NCBI RefSeq assembly: GCF_019059575.1
Contig: NW_024882028.1
Coordinates: 372,001-436,000, forward strand
Reading direction: 5' to 3'
DNA from: Amphibalanus amphitrite
Lineage: Eukaryota > Arthropoda > Thecostraca > Balanomorpha > Balanidae
DNA length: 64,000 nucleotides
Each line of letters opens with the position of its first letter. Position 1 is the stretch's first letter. The position numbers and the translations under genes were made by a program. The notes below the pieces were generated by a model that worked only from the letters and a program-made list of their open reading frames with translations, had not been told where the DNA came from and ran no database searches. This document shows, one piece after another, positions 25,018-37,579 of this stretch.

Positions 25018-28000
25018 TACATGGAAGAGGCGCCCAATATTTTCCAGATCACATGATTCATTTGCCCATCAGGTTCAGTATGACCGTAGTAAATAAAAAG
25101 TAATTCATAATCAAACACCTTAAAGTTTTTATACGGTACTGGAAAGTTTATTATAGCACTTTATGAGCTTCAGACGTTCATAAATAATATGAACGGATGC
25201 TGCTAGCACTAAAGGCTACATCCAATATTTGCATAAACATTTTGATTAGATTGGACGGAGACCGGATTTGCCAAACCGTTATTTTAAGAGAAGAGAGGTG
25301 ATATTTCAGCATACGATAGTTTGATACAGGTCTACATATACGTAAGGCCGCTGGCTGCGATTTCTTATGGAAAGAAAAATCCGTTTCCTATCCGACACAC
25401 AGCTGATACCTTTGTCGATCCCATTCAGACGATGTTCCAACTCCAAGAATGAACGCACTTCTACCAGCACGCTCGCAGCAATTGCACAAAGTGACTGTGT
25501 CGTCCGAACCCAGCAACAATTGGCGACTGACGAATGTGGGATATTTTCACAAATTAGCCTACTCACTGTAGCCGTTATGGTAACGTAATTGCACAGTTTG
25601 CATTTTACGTCTCCGTTCAACCTAAAACCACATCCTTTCCGTGTATGGTCTAGGGAAAGTCGAACACCAAATATTATAGAAATCCATGGAATGTCCCAGA
25701 CCAGAACAATGCAACATCACCCTTGAGCCTGAGCCCTTCATAGATCTTTGGCAAAACGCAACTTCAAATACCTATCCATACCGATGCTATAACACTATTG
25801 TTACTGAGACACGCCATTCGGAAAATCCTGCAAAGGTGAAGTTGGCCTGAGGCTGCACAGCACGCTCATAGCAGGCAACAACAGACTAATGGCCAAGCCC
25901 CTGCGTCACACAGGTCTCAGGTCAAGCTCTAGTGGCGTCACAAGCCAAGCCCGTACGACGCACGAGCCACGAACCAAGGTCCCGTGGCCCGCGAGTTATC
26001 CATGCCAGGTTGTGAATTGTGATCTCGTCTACCCTGGTCGTTTCGCTCGGAAGGTCGACGTGACGGGGTGGTGAGCCGCAGCAGTCAGCAGCCACGCTCT
26101 CTATCGAGAAAGCCGCCCACAAAAAAAAAATCCGCCGCCGCCGCCACCGCCGCCCCCGCCCACAACGTTAACGGGCGGCCGGGCGAGCCATGACGTCACG
26201 GGCCGTGAGCGGCCCAAGGCTGGAAGTGGAGCGGGCGGGCGGCGGCGGCGGCGGCGGCGGTGGGTTTATTGACCGCCGCTCCCGCCCGCAGCTCGAGCTC
26301 GGCCGCCGCCGCCGGCACGACTAACCGAGCTTCGATCCTACCCACACCTTGCTGGCCCGTATCGCCGAGCCCCGCCTGGCGCCGTGCGCTGCCATCATTG
26401 AACATATGTAGTGTTTGGGACCCATCAGCTGATACGTGAGCCCCAGGTGGCTAACCCACCCGAAAAAGTGCCCCTCCCCTCCCTCACACCACGGCCCGTG
26501 GGCGCCCGAGCTCAATGCTCAATGCCACCCTACGGCGAGCACGTGCTTTTTTGCGAGTGACAAAAACGACGCTCGGCGGCGCTCAAGGCGCGCGTCTCAC
26601 TCGAGCAAAATGGTGCTAAGCTCGATAGAGCTGCCGTCAGCACACATCTGGTGACTGGGTGGTTTCGGCTGGGCGCAGACGGCCGCTATGACTGGCAACC
26701 ACCACCCATGGCCGGCCTGGATCACTGCTGGTATATGGTTTTAAGTGGTGCCCGGTGACTGGCACATGCATTGATGTGTGCTGCGGTGAGTGCAGAAGGA
26801 AGGCGCTCGCTGACTCTGCGACTTTTGTCTTTCAAAATGAGTGATACCATTACGCACTAGAAGCTCAGGTCATGCCGATCTCTGTCGTGGTAAATGGAAG
26901 TTTCGAACGGTACTTTGAATGCCATATGCATTTTAATGCATATAGAGCGAAAGGCAGGCATTTTAATAATAACCTGAGTCTGTAGAGCAATTAGTAATTG
27001 TAGGTTGAACAATTATGCTTAGAAACAAAACTCGAAAAAATGTAATGCTAGGCACATCTTAAGACCGTCTTTCTGTAAGGCTGCTCGCCCTGGAACGATA
27101 AATAATGCTCTGAAGAAATTAGAGCGGTGGTATTATCATTGCACGTCTTCTGCATGCCAATGAGCTTGCTGCACCAATGAAGAAGTTTATCACGAAACAT
27201 GAATATATCATGCCTAAGTAAAGAGTGTCAAATTAAGACCTTGCTTATTAGAACCCTCACCAAATAGCCAAATGAGATGGCTTATCAAGTTCACTGTCAT
27301 CCAATGGTGGCTTCAGACGGCTTGCTTCATACGTACATTTTCCTACAATATAAAAATTATCACACGGCTACTGCATTACTATTGGGGAGTAATTCGGTCT
27401 TAACGCCAAACCTCTCCTGCACGTATTTTATCACATCACCATCCTTCTCCCTCAGACTCAAATCTCTCCAGCAAATCCAGGTGATTCTTTACCCCTCACG
27501 TCGCTCCAACGGTCCCGTTTCCATCCCATCCGGCTCCGGTCAGCCTCATATCGTCTCATCTCTCCCCGTGGCGGCGTCCCGTCAGACCCGGGCGCCTTCT
27601 CTCCCGTCCCGTCCCGCCCGCGTCCCGCCCCGCCCCGCCCGCGTCCCGTCGGCGAGTTACCTAAGTGTGGAACTACAAGTCGATTCTAGGGCTCTGATTG
27701 GTGACTTTGGTCGGGGGATGACGCTTATAGCATGACGTCACTCGCGTACTTGGCCGGACCAACGGCGCGGCGCAGGCGCGCCGAGCCAACCCAGAGGCTC
27801 TCAAACTCAATTGTACAGATCCTGCGCATTGAATGGCGAAACTTCGGCGAGTTCGCTTGAGTTTGGAAGCCCCTGCCAGAGAACTGGAGACAGCCGGATT
27901 ATTTGCTGGACAGTGGGCAGCGCAGATGGCGATTGACGGTGCCAAAAAGATGATAGGGAAAAAGGGGTTGAGACTTGAGCAGTGAATTATAAGCCTGTTG

Positions 28001-31000
28001 CATAGCTGAGTGGTAAATTGTAAAATACTTAAGGTTTGAAGAGATGCAGTGTAGTTTAGCCGACTCAGGGGCATTCTGCCGAGTTATGTAAGGCGGAAGG
28101 GTCGCAACTCGCAAGTCGTTTGTTTACATGATTGCCTGATTAAAATGTAAAGCGTACCTAATGTTTAGTTGATAATACAGCGAGGTTGGGCATCTGCTCA
28201 ATCCATTTCTTCTCTGCAATAGTGCATTCGCCACTGTAATTCATTGTAAGAGGCACTGGGCTGCGCCGCCTGTTAATTATTCCGAAACCACCAGTGAATT
28301 GTCACAGTCACTCACAACAATACGAATCGTTCAGTCGTGCGCTGGGGTCCGCCAAGTTTGAGTGTGCTGCAGAATGCAGACTGGACCGCCGATAATATAA
28401 CGCTTCCGTCTCCCTGGGCGAGCGGCGCATTGGAGCCGAAGGAAACTGCTTCAGTTTTTTTTTTGTGGGGAAGATACCCATGTTTGAAAATTATGTTCTG
28501 GAATGATGCGATAAGGAAAAGGACGGTTTCTTGAATTGAAGGCTGTGGAGAAGAAGCAGATTTTCTCATTTGCTACCCGATACAACGCGAAAAGACGCAA
28601 ATGTTGCACATTGGGCTTAATAAGTCTAATAAAAGATAAGGGACTTCGTGAATCATACCTAACTGACCGCGACCCAGTTATTTGCCACTGCAGGTAGGTA
28701 CTAGGTAGGTAGATACTCATTTGTAAACAGAGCGTTCCACCAACCCTCGCCAGAAATTCAATCAGCAGTTGCTTATCTTAAAACGTTTGAGTGCATCTAA
28801 CAACCTTTAAAAATGACGTCCTCCCTTTCAATGGTTCGTTCGAAGACACAAAGCCAGAATCAGCCAAGCAATATCGGAATCCATTGCGCAGTGTGTCGAC
28901 TGTCGGATGTGCCCATCCACATAGCATAGCACACACTGCTAATGCAGGTACGCTCACCTACACATTAGGTATTCGAAGAACTTGATAGCTCATACACATG
29001 GAAGAAACGCATGAAATGTGATTAATAGCTGCAGCAGAAGTTTGGCGTCCGATGCCTCTTCGCCAAGTTAAGACCATGCCAATCTCGGCCAGTCTGCCGC
29101 TGCGCCGGCACTGGCCGTGGTGTGACGTCATCCGGCCGGCTCGGCGCTGGGTAGTTCCACACTTAGGTAACTCGCGTCCCGTCGCCGACTTGGTCACGGT
29201 TGGCCTCCTGACGCCGCCGGGTCCGTGCGGCCGGACCCGCGGCCTTCGGATCGGCCCGTCGGCGTCGCTGCGGGGTACCAATTGTCTCCGCTCTACCTGA
29301 GTGCTGGGCGGCGCCCAAGCCGCTTGGAAGAGTGCTTCAAATTGCTCCCCAGTCAGCTGATGGTAATGGCGGAAGGACGCGAGCGGCACAGAAAATCGCG
29401 ACAGTAGCGTCGGTGGGCGGGCGCTTCGGTTTGAACGTTCGTGATCAGCAGGAACGAGCAGGGCCCAGGCTAGGATCAGACACGCCAGAAATGCAGACGG
29501 TTAACAAAAACACGTCTGAGGAGCATGCAAGGCGATGGGTCCTATCGCAGGCCGGCGGCATCGAGCAAAAAGCCTGCTGTTTGATGGGTGGAAACGCGGT
29601 CCTGAGCGGTCAACTAATGTAATAGTATTGGTGAAAGTATCGCGTTTAGCGTGTTAAAAAGTGAGTGGTGGACTTCGATATGTCTTGCCTTAGAGCGGTA
29701 ATAAATGTTATCGGTTAATCAACTAAATGCCTGTTAAAGTTCGGAGAAATGGTTACGTCAGCAAGCTACCGGTCACGAGTGGTAGTACGAATCGCGACAC
29801 GCTGAGGCCGATCAAGCGAAAATACGGTATGGGCGGTTGGCGTGCAGACACCGCAAGTTTGTAAGATAGCATTTTTCTAGCTGTTATGTAAATGAAAAAG
29901 ACAACAAATCACCCGAAGCCATGTTGCGACTTTCTTCATTTGTGCAGTAGCCTCTTTTATCGAGGGATGACGAAAAGCATAAAGGCAAATTCCTGGAGGT
30001 AATTTAGTTAGAATATCAATTTAGGTATAGCGTTTGCGGTTAAAACGAATTGTGTAAGCCACCCTGATGAGTGATGACATACTGCATCATACATATCGAT
30101 TAATTTGTGCATGATAAACCCGATCAACGACAAAACCCTTTGACATCAGTCTGTTGAGAAACGAAACTTTGCTTCAAGTATGAAATGCATGTTGGGAAAA
30201 AAACTGCTCTTACAAAATGGAAAGCACTGTTTGATTTTCAGTCCGAACCTTTCCTTCGCCCGTCTGATCTATTTCATCGTCTGCACTTTCTCTCTATCTC
30301 TGCGTCCATGACCGGTCCTAAATCGGCCGGCTCGGATCACGACTGGGCTGCTGCACGGCGGTTCTGCTCTGCAGCACGGCGGTTCTGCTCTGACGCGGCG
30401 CCCTTTCCCTCCCCTGGGCCACCTCCCCCGCCTCCCGGGCCCGGCAGTAATCGGCGCCACAAGTCGACGATGGCCGCGATAGCTCACTGCCGAACCAGAG
30501 CACTGGCGCTGCAACGGCGCAACGATCGATTAATCGTGAGTCTCGCTCGGCGGAACACCCGCCACGCTGCACCTCCGCGCCGCTCCATGAGCCGAGATGA
30601 GCCGATTTGGCGGCCGCTGATCTGGCAATATGCGGTGTAACGGTGCACGAGGGGGTGGTGGTCGGATCGCCCGCGCCATCAGACGGACTGGCTGAGGGTG
30701 TGGCACAGAAGGGAAAGGAGGTGCCGGAGGTGGCGTCACACAGGAGGGAACAGATGACGTTTAGATGGTAAGGGGAGACGATAAAAAGACTAGAAGGGAA
30801 ATGAAGACAGGGATAGGAAACGTTATTTCAAGCAGACGTGCGCTGAAGCCTACATTTTCAAGAAGAAATCGGATAATTTTTTTTTCTTTAGTGCGTACGC
30901 ACTTTGACAAGACATGCTCGGTGCTGCAAAGACACCTAGTATCCGCCGAATTCCAGCAAACATACTGCCTGACACGCACATAAGGCCGTGACGTCAACGA

Positions 31001-34000
31001 TTCACTCTGGCGTTTTATCAACTGACACACGACACATCTCACTCTGGCTGACGCGATTGGTCGCGTCCGTTTCGGCTGGCCTCACCCAAGGCCAACGCCC
31101 TGCGCACCTGCCTTCGTTCGGCTTGTGGCCGACGGAATTCCCGAGCGGGCCGCCGGCGTGAGAGGGTCCCGGCCGATTTGTGCACGGTGTGCGCGTGAGT
31201 CGACCAGCCACTGGCCACCGACCGCCTTAGGCCGTGCTTTCCGCCGTGATAACGCAGACAGTTTACGACCCAATTGTCTGCGCTGCACCCGAACGTTGTC
31301 CGGTATCACCAGACGATCGCAGACGGGCCGCGCAAACGACGTGTTTGCGCAGGAGATGCTACACTCCCAATGCCGGCCTCATGAATATGTATTGCTCAGA
31401 AGTGCGGATGTTCATCAATATGCATTAGCGTGCGGCGACTCTTTCCTGGAGTTCGTCAATACAATCGCTGCACGTCGAACTCCGTTTCTTTCGGCGGATT
31501 ATCCGCTACTTTTTACGGCATGGTTTCCGACATACTCATGGCAGAATTGTCACGGAAGGCGATGCAAACAGGCTCGATGTGGCCTCCACACGACAGTCGG
31601 CTGAGGCCGCCAGTCAAAGCCACGTGGAGTCACTTGAGCTGCACGAAAATCTGTCGATCGGTATAGATATATCTTCTGAATGCGGCACGACTGAATTCTG
31701 TTAGACAAACCCGCCTATATAAGACGATCATTTGAAATTGACACTTGCTTAAGTCCACTAGCTTAAAAAAAAAAACAAGAGAAAACACATCCACCTTGAC
31801 CTAGGCCAACCACTCTCTGCGTCGTTTAGAAGCACGGCGCAGTTCATACGACGTCCTTTGGTGCCGTGCAGCCCAGCACCGTCTGGAGGCCAGCCAGGCG
31901 CCGCCGAGTGGTGTCGCTCTGGGAGCGGCGGCAGGGCGTGGTCGTCTCACGGAGACCAGCCGGTGACCGCGCCGACCAAACGGGACCACCGGCCGGCCCT
32001 GGCCCGAGCCGAGTTCATCGGCACCTGTAGCTGGCCGGCTATCTGGGCCAGAGGCGTGCTCAACACTGCAGCCCAGATCAGGTCAAATCAGGGCCGCCGC
32101 CCGGCCGCCGACGCCGCATGGCCGGCGCCCCGACGGTGGATGGTTGAGACTCGCTCGTGTTGACCCCGGGATTTGAATTCTGTCACCTTGGTGACCTAAG
32201 GTGAATGGGGTAACTGGCCGAAGAGCAGAAAGGTTTCGGGGAAGAGTCAGAGGATACGAAACACGGAGCATAGCAGTGTCACGTGGTCCGGTACCTACGT
32301 TTGGCCCAGGATCTTCAGCTTCAGGTTAGAAGACTTTCATCGAGAGCGTCAGCCAGCTCTTCTAATCACTACTTTCTTATATCAAATGCAATAACTCATA
32401 TCGTTCCGCTTACAAGCTGCACCGTGACAACAAGAAGTTCAGTCACTGCTCTTGCAAGTTTAGACGCGTAGTCTTTCCAAAGCCTAGCTGCCGGCTGCCG
32501 AGAAGTGGCACTTGAACGCTCTTTGCGCTACATCTCTTTTGATAAGCAAAGTGCGCGCTGTGCAGTCAAATTTGGCAGGCTGCCCTGTATGTGCTGCGAG
32601 GTAGCCCGGCGCCCGGCAGAGATTGGTACGCCCTGGCACATGTGCAGATATCGTGCAGAGCGAATGGAGGATAATGAACTGTAATGGGCGGAGCAGCTAA
32701 TCATGGTGCTTACCGCTCAGTCGTGACTGGGGCCTAGAAGTGAGCATGGGCCTTGTGAAACACAAGATCATGCTCCGGAGGAGGGTGCATGAGGAGAGGG
32801 GAAAGGAGAGGTGCAGAGAAGAGTGAGAGGTGGACGCGGGTGCCCGGCGCTGGCTTCTCAAACCGGTATGGTCCGTTCAGCAGGAGTAGGCTGCCACTTC
32901 CGAGAGGCTGGGCCCTGTCTCGCCTGAAGAGTCTCCAGCGACCCACTCGAGTGGGCCGGGTCACGCCCGGCGGTAAGTGTCGGAGCCACCGGTGCCGGTC
33001 CGTGGCACCCAGCACTCGTTATCAGCAGCTGCTGGCGCTCCTCAGACCGGGTTACTCTGCAAAATCTGCGCCCCACCATTACGCTCGATGACGTATGCCG
33101 AAAGACGTTGATGACCCATGCCGAGTGAACTCTCGACAGAACGATAAAGTATATTCTAACGGTGCCAGGATCGGTCATATCGCAATCGCCAGTCGCGACC
33201 CCAGATCGAGATCTTTTCCTGTCCGGCCCCGCCCGTGAGACGCGTGACAAAGCTGTCACCATGCGGCGAAATACTGTGTGCTCGCGGCAAAAACGGCGCA
33301 GAACAATGGCGGCTAATTGTCGGCTATTCAGACGCCGTGAAACCGCGTCGTGTCGGGGCTCCATCACAGCGGCGTCCGCTGCCGTGCCGGCGGCCCGTTT
33401 TACCGATCCGGACGGCGCCGGCGTCTGGGGAGACTCGAACACCGCCGCCACGACTTTGCCATGTAGCGGATCCGGCACGCAGGCAGGGCCGCCGTGGCAG
33501 GGCCCGCGCGCCGTCCGTGGCGGCCAACAGCTGACCTCAGGGCCATATGACGTCAGCGGGGGACGCTGCGGCGGCGGCGGCTCCGCGGAGGTGCGGGATA
33601 AACCGCTCGTCATTCCGCTGAATCTGTCCCCAAGTCAACGGCCGCTCGGCGCGACAGATGACGGAAATACCCTCCGGCGGAGACGAGGGACGCCAATGGC
33701 GCTCAGCCGTCCCGGATCTCGGCCGAAAACTGGTGCACAGCAGCGCTCTTCGCACGGCACCAGCACAAAAGCAGACACTTGACCATAGACCCGGGCGTTT
33801 CGGGCGGACATCAACCTTTCGTGAATCCGGCGCCACTGGAGCTCACCACGCCGCTTTTGTCAGCAAAAAAGGAATATGGAAGCCCTGTCGGCAGCCCGAG
33901 CGGCGGGCGATAAATCATTATCTTGGGACGCCAATGAGGCAGCGTCCTGTTGTCGGCACTAATCCGTCGTCTGGGGGGGGGGGGGTGGCTGAGGAGGTGG

Positions 34001-35831
34001 TCAGACCGGCCGGTCCGGTGACGTGGCCGCCCCCTGGCGGGCCGCCAGCCGGCCGCACGCGGCACTGGGCGCCGCCATTTTCCCGGCGTCGAGCGCCGTC
34101 AGCTGCGGCGGCCGTGACGCGGCGGCGGCGACGGCGGCGCACCGTCACCGCGCCGCGGGATGCGCCGCCGCTTCCGCACGCCGTGACGCTGTGTGTCACG
34201 CCGTGACGCGCTGTCACGGCGCTGGGCGTGCCGTGGCGGCGGCGGCGGCGGCGCGCTCGGCCCCGCCCGACCCGGCCGACCTGCCATGTTCGTTAGCGCT
34301 GGTCATTAACAGGCCGGGCGCTGCTGCCACCGACAGGCCCACACAGTGCTAGTCTCACGGTTACTGCGCACAAAGCCCCGCGCAATAGCGCGCTAACACC
34401 CGCAGGCGCGCCACTGAGCCGATTGTGACCCGTTTCCGCTGAATGGGGTGCCAGCTGAGCACCTATTTTGATGCTAACTGGATAACTATGATCAATGCGG
34501 ACTACAAACAGTTCCGCAGGTTAACATGACCTAGCCCACCTAAAATTTGGGTATCTAAAAAGATTCGTAGCTTTGCGTGAGCCGATTTAATCCGTCCAGC
34601 TGACGAGAAAACGCCCTTTCCCTCATACACGGCCTTCTTGGGAATGACCGTGAACAATTTAATCATCTACCAGCAAACCAACAAAAAGGAGCATCTGAAT
34701 GTAAAAAATGCAAACGCAATACACGTATGATCCTTCATACTTATGCAATGTTGCCACCTAAAAAGGCACGATATACCGTCTTAGTTACATAACTGACTCG
34801 AAAACACAGACGTCGGCAACAGTTGGCCCTGACTAAGGCGAATGCATGACACTTGTCCGGAGCATAGCGCTCTTTCGTAGAACAGCCCGTAGTCGTAATG
34901 GGGACTTTTAACCTAACCGCTTGCATAAATGTATCAGACTTTCGATGGTGAGCCCATATGTATGATGCGAAGTCCGTTAACAGCAAACGTGCCTCAACAT
35001 GCGAGCAATGTATTCGTGTTGGCGTTGCAACCAGTGGATTAATTATTCTTAGATAAAAACAGTGAGCTGTTTTTTATTGATAGGGAAAACGCAATAACTT
35101 CCATGGCGTGTGAATGGCATTGCATGCTCATATTATTGATCCACAAATACTTGTCGTCTGACGAAACCTAAACGAAATATATTTAGATTAGTTTATAGAA
35201 CAAATGCCAATAATACATGCAACGAGGAAGGCAACGAAAATGGGCTTTCCAAAGAGACTAGATTTGCTAGCATAATGCCTATGGCAATGAATGATGACAT
35301 TTGGTAACAATTTACCGGAAACTCTTCTACGAGATTCCCGATTTGATCTGCTATTTCGCTTATACGTTTTCGGTACAATGGATATTCCTATGAGTAAAGC
35401 TTTAAAGTTATTAGGTAAACAAGTGCTTGCGCAGCTTCTACCCTAATTCATCATCACCCACATCACCCTTATTGCTAATGCGTTTCATCCTGAGTAACTT
35501 TCCAAGCAGGAAGGAGAAAAAGACGGATGTCTTTAGTGGGTCGTGGACAAACATAAATGCGACCAACCTTATTAGTTTAACCTTATTAGTTGTAGAGATA
35601 ATTTATTTACGTGTGTAATTTGAAATAAGGTTGCAAAATATTTAATTCTTTACGCTGTGTAATTTGAAGCCATTAGTCGTTACACCACCCAACTACGTAG
35701 AAAACTAACTAGCATCTCCACTAGACGTAGTTGGCATCTCCCTAAGCACCGTTGCACCACCAGCGCCTGCCCAATGTATTTTCAACAAGTTTAAAATGTC
35801 GAATAACGCATAAAAGTATCCATTTAATTAA
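25018..35831. other. ESRP intron 2, middle part (gene-free)
   Basis: No exon was recognised. CpG-rich blocks lie at about 25.95-26.3 kb (with GCC/GGC repeats near 26133-26260), 27.5-27.8, 29.05-29.3, 30.3-30.6, 31.0-31.3, 31.85-32.15 and 32.8-34.4 kb, separated by AT-rich DNA. The long open frames (for example 31125-31604 and 33162-33782) fall in the GC-rich blocks, overlap opposite-strand frames and have no family features. Confidence 0.5.
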
Positions 35832-37304
35832 CCCGCGCGGGGCTGGGGGGGGGGGGGGGTAAATTTTACCCCCCCCCCCCCTCGCGAATATTTGCAATAT
35901 CTCAACTTTCAGTACCTTTTCTTACATCAATTTGACACGTTCCCTGAAAATTTGAGCGAAATCCGTCGGAAAATTTTTGAGAAATTGACGTTTTAGTGAC
36001 GTCATGTTCGCCATTTTCGCCTCAAAAACGGCAAAAGTTCAAACGCCGCTAACATCTTCATTTTTAAAGGAATCGAGACGTAACAAAAAAGGATATACGT
36101 AATTCTACTTTGTCTATCAAATGGTTATCTCGGTTTTTTGAAAATTTTGGATTTTGGCCCAATTTTTTTTTTCAAAAAACTGACTTTTTTGGGAAAATAA
36201 CTATAAAATCCAAAATTTTAAGTGTATCAAAAAAACCGGAATATATGTAAGAGAAGAGGTCTATGTGCACCTACATACCAAGTTTTAGAAGAATCGGTTC
36301 AAAAATGTGGGAGTTATTCAAAATTGTATGACGTCACGACACAAATTTTTTTTTTGAAAAATGACTTTTTCGGAAGTTCTAGACCTCGTACGGAAACAAA
36401 AATAGCACCATTCGATTCGCCGTGAAAAACTGCATCAGATAGACACCTTTTTAGGCCTTAACAACCAACTTCAAAATTTGACCTCACTTGACCTGACCTT
36501 GACCTGACCACGGCCTGAAATTCATCCAGAGGTGGTCCATATCCTTTATTGAGTGTGCCTATTGAATTCTATGAGTAAAATGACCAGGGCTGCGGAGTCG
36601 GAGTCGGAGTCGGAGTCGGAGTCGGTCGGAGTCGACAGTTGTGACCGGAGTCGGAGTCGGAGTCGGAGTCGATTTTAGAAACCCGAGCCGGAGTCGGAGT
36701 CGGAGTCACCGAAAATCTGTCGACTCCGCAGCCCTGCTAGGTCTGCGGAGTCGGAGTCGGGAGTTGGAGTCGGTCGGAGTCGACAATTCTGCCCGGAGTC
36801 GGAGTCGGAGTCGGAGCTGGTTTTTGAAAGCCGGAGTCGGAGTCGGAGTCGGAGTCGCCGAAAATCCATCGACTCCGCAGCCCTGAAAATGACCCATAAA
36901 ACATGCGTCGCACATGCCCTTTTCTATATTTTGTTTTTGGTGACCTGACCTGACCTGACCTGACCTTGACCTTGACCTCTGAATGATATTTTATGCACCG
37001 AATATTGTCTTGGTAGCCTAAGAACACGTTTTGGGCGATCAGTCTCAGTCCATGACTCCATTCGTCGGCAACTACGGTGCAAGGCCGATACTGTAGGAAC
37101 TTGCAATTTGTACCCTTGACCTGACCTTGACCTTGACCTCAAACTTAAAATTAAGTACATGTTTTTAGTTGTTCGTGATGAGATCTTTCGATTGCCGTTT
37201 GAATTTCCAAATCGGACCATTAGTTCGGGAGATAACAGGGGGGTAAAATTTACCCCCCCCCCCCCGCCCCGCGCGTTCGGCTGGAGACCCCAGCCCCGCG
37301 CGGG
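35832..37304 (+). mobile_element. TTAA-type AGGTCA element, family E, copy 1
   Basis: Flanked on both sides by TTAA (35828-35831 and 37305-37308). The ends are CCCGCGCGGGGCTGGGG and its complement, and both terminal hairpins enclose the palindrome-like TAAATTTTA between G- and C-runs. The right end is doubled: the terminus, a TCTCCAGCCGAA spacer on the outward strand, then a second GCGCGGGGCTGGGG-like copy. The interior has TGACCT in the same direction throughout, a GTGACGTCATG site and no open frame. A 301-bp hAT-like MITE is nested inside. The inverted sister copy is at 44560-45738. Confidence 0.92.
36585..36885. mobile_element. hAT-like MITE made of GAGTCG repeats
   Basis: 301 bp, starting CAGGGCTGCGGAGTCGG and ending CCGCAGCCCTG, flanked by the perfect 8-bp duplication AAAATGAC (36577-36584 and 36886-36893), the hAT signature. 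Most of it is GGAGTC hexamer arrays in two halves. The sister family E copy at 44.99 kb has the uninterrupted site with a single AAAATGAC, so the insertion is precise and younger than family E duplication. Confidence 0.92.
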
Positions 37305-37435
37305 TTAAGCTTTTCTCGGTGAACGGCTTTTCCTTTTTCAAGCAAATATCAATGATCATGCATGATGTGATACATCAAGTGACTGGCTACAATGCTTTTC
37401 CTCTTGGGAGAAGGTTCAGTTCTGATAAAACTCAC

Positions 37436-37579
37436 CCGCTGAATGGCTGACTCGAGTGACTCGCCGTTTTTGACCTGTTCCTCGGTGAGCTGGTAGTCAT
37501 TCTTGCACACTTCTGAGAGGAACGAGTCTGAAGAGTCGGCCGACTGGGGCCGTACCACGTACTGCTGTACCGCTACCAC
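37436..37579 (-). CDS. ESRP: ESRP/fusilli-type splicing regulator, exon 2
   Basis: The exon is 144 nt, exactly 48 codons, with a pyrimidine-rich acceptor (tccttcctttcag) and a consensus GTGAGT donor after CAG CGG. It starts VVAVQQYVVRPQSADSSDSF and ends ESLESAIQR. In vertebrate ESRP the corresponding segment runs [20 protein letters not shown] and then an acidic stretch to LDQALRQF, so the VRP core and the spacing agree. It adds residues 42-89 of the N-terminal exonuclease-like domain. Both boundaries are phase 0, matching exon 1 and exon 3. A 1.5 kb TTAA-type transposon (35832-37304) sits only about 130 bp downstream in intron 2. Confidence 0.85.

Noticed and set aside
25306-25620. A 104-codon minus-strand frame with a CxxC pair
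   Set aside because: A 73-codon frame on the opposite strand is open over the same DNA; no family or splice sites could be identified.
31125-31604. A 159-codon plus-strand frame
   Set aside because: It lies in GC-rich intronic DNA, has no family resemblance and contains no domain pattern.
33162-33782. A 206-codon open frame in CpG-rich DNA
   Set aside because: A 251-codon frame is open on the opposite strand over much of it, composition explains both, and no motif or splice structure supports either.
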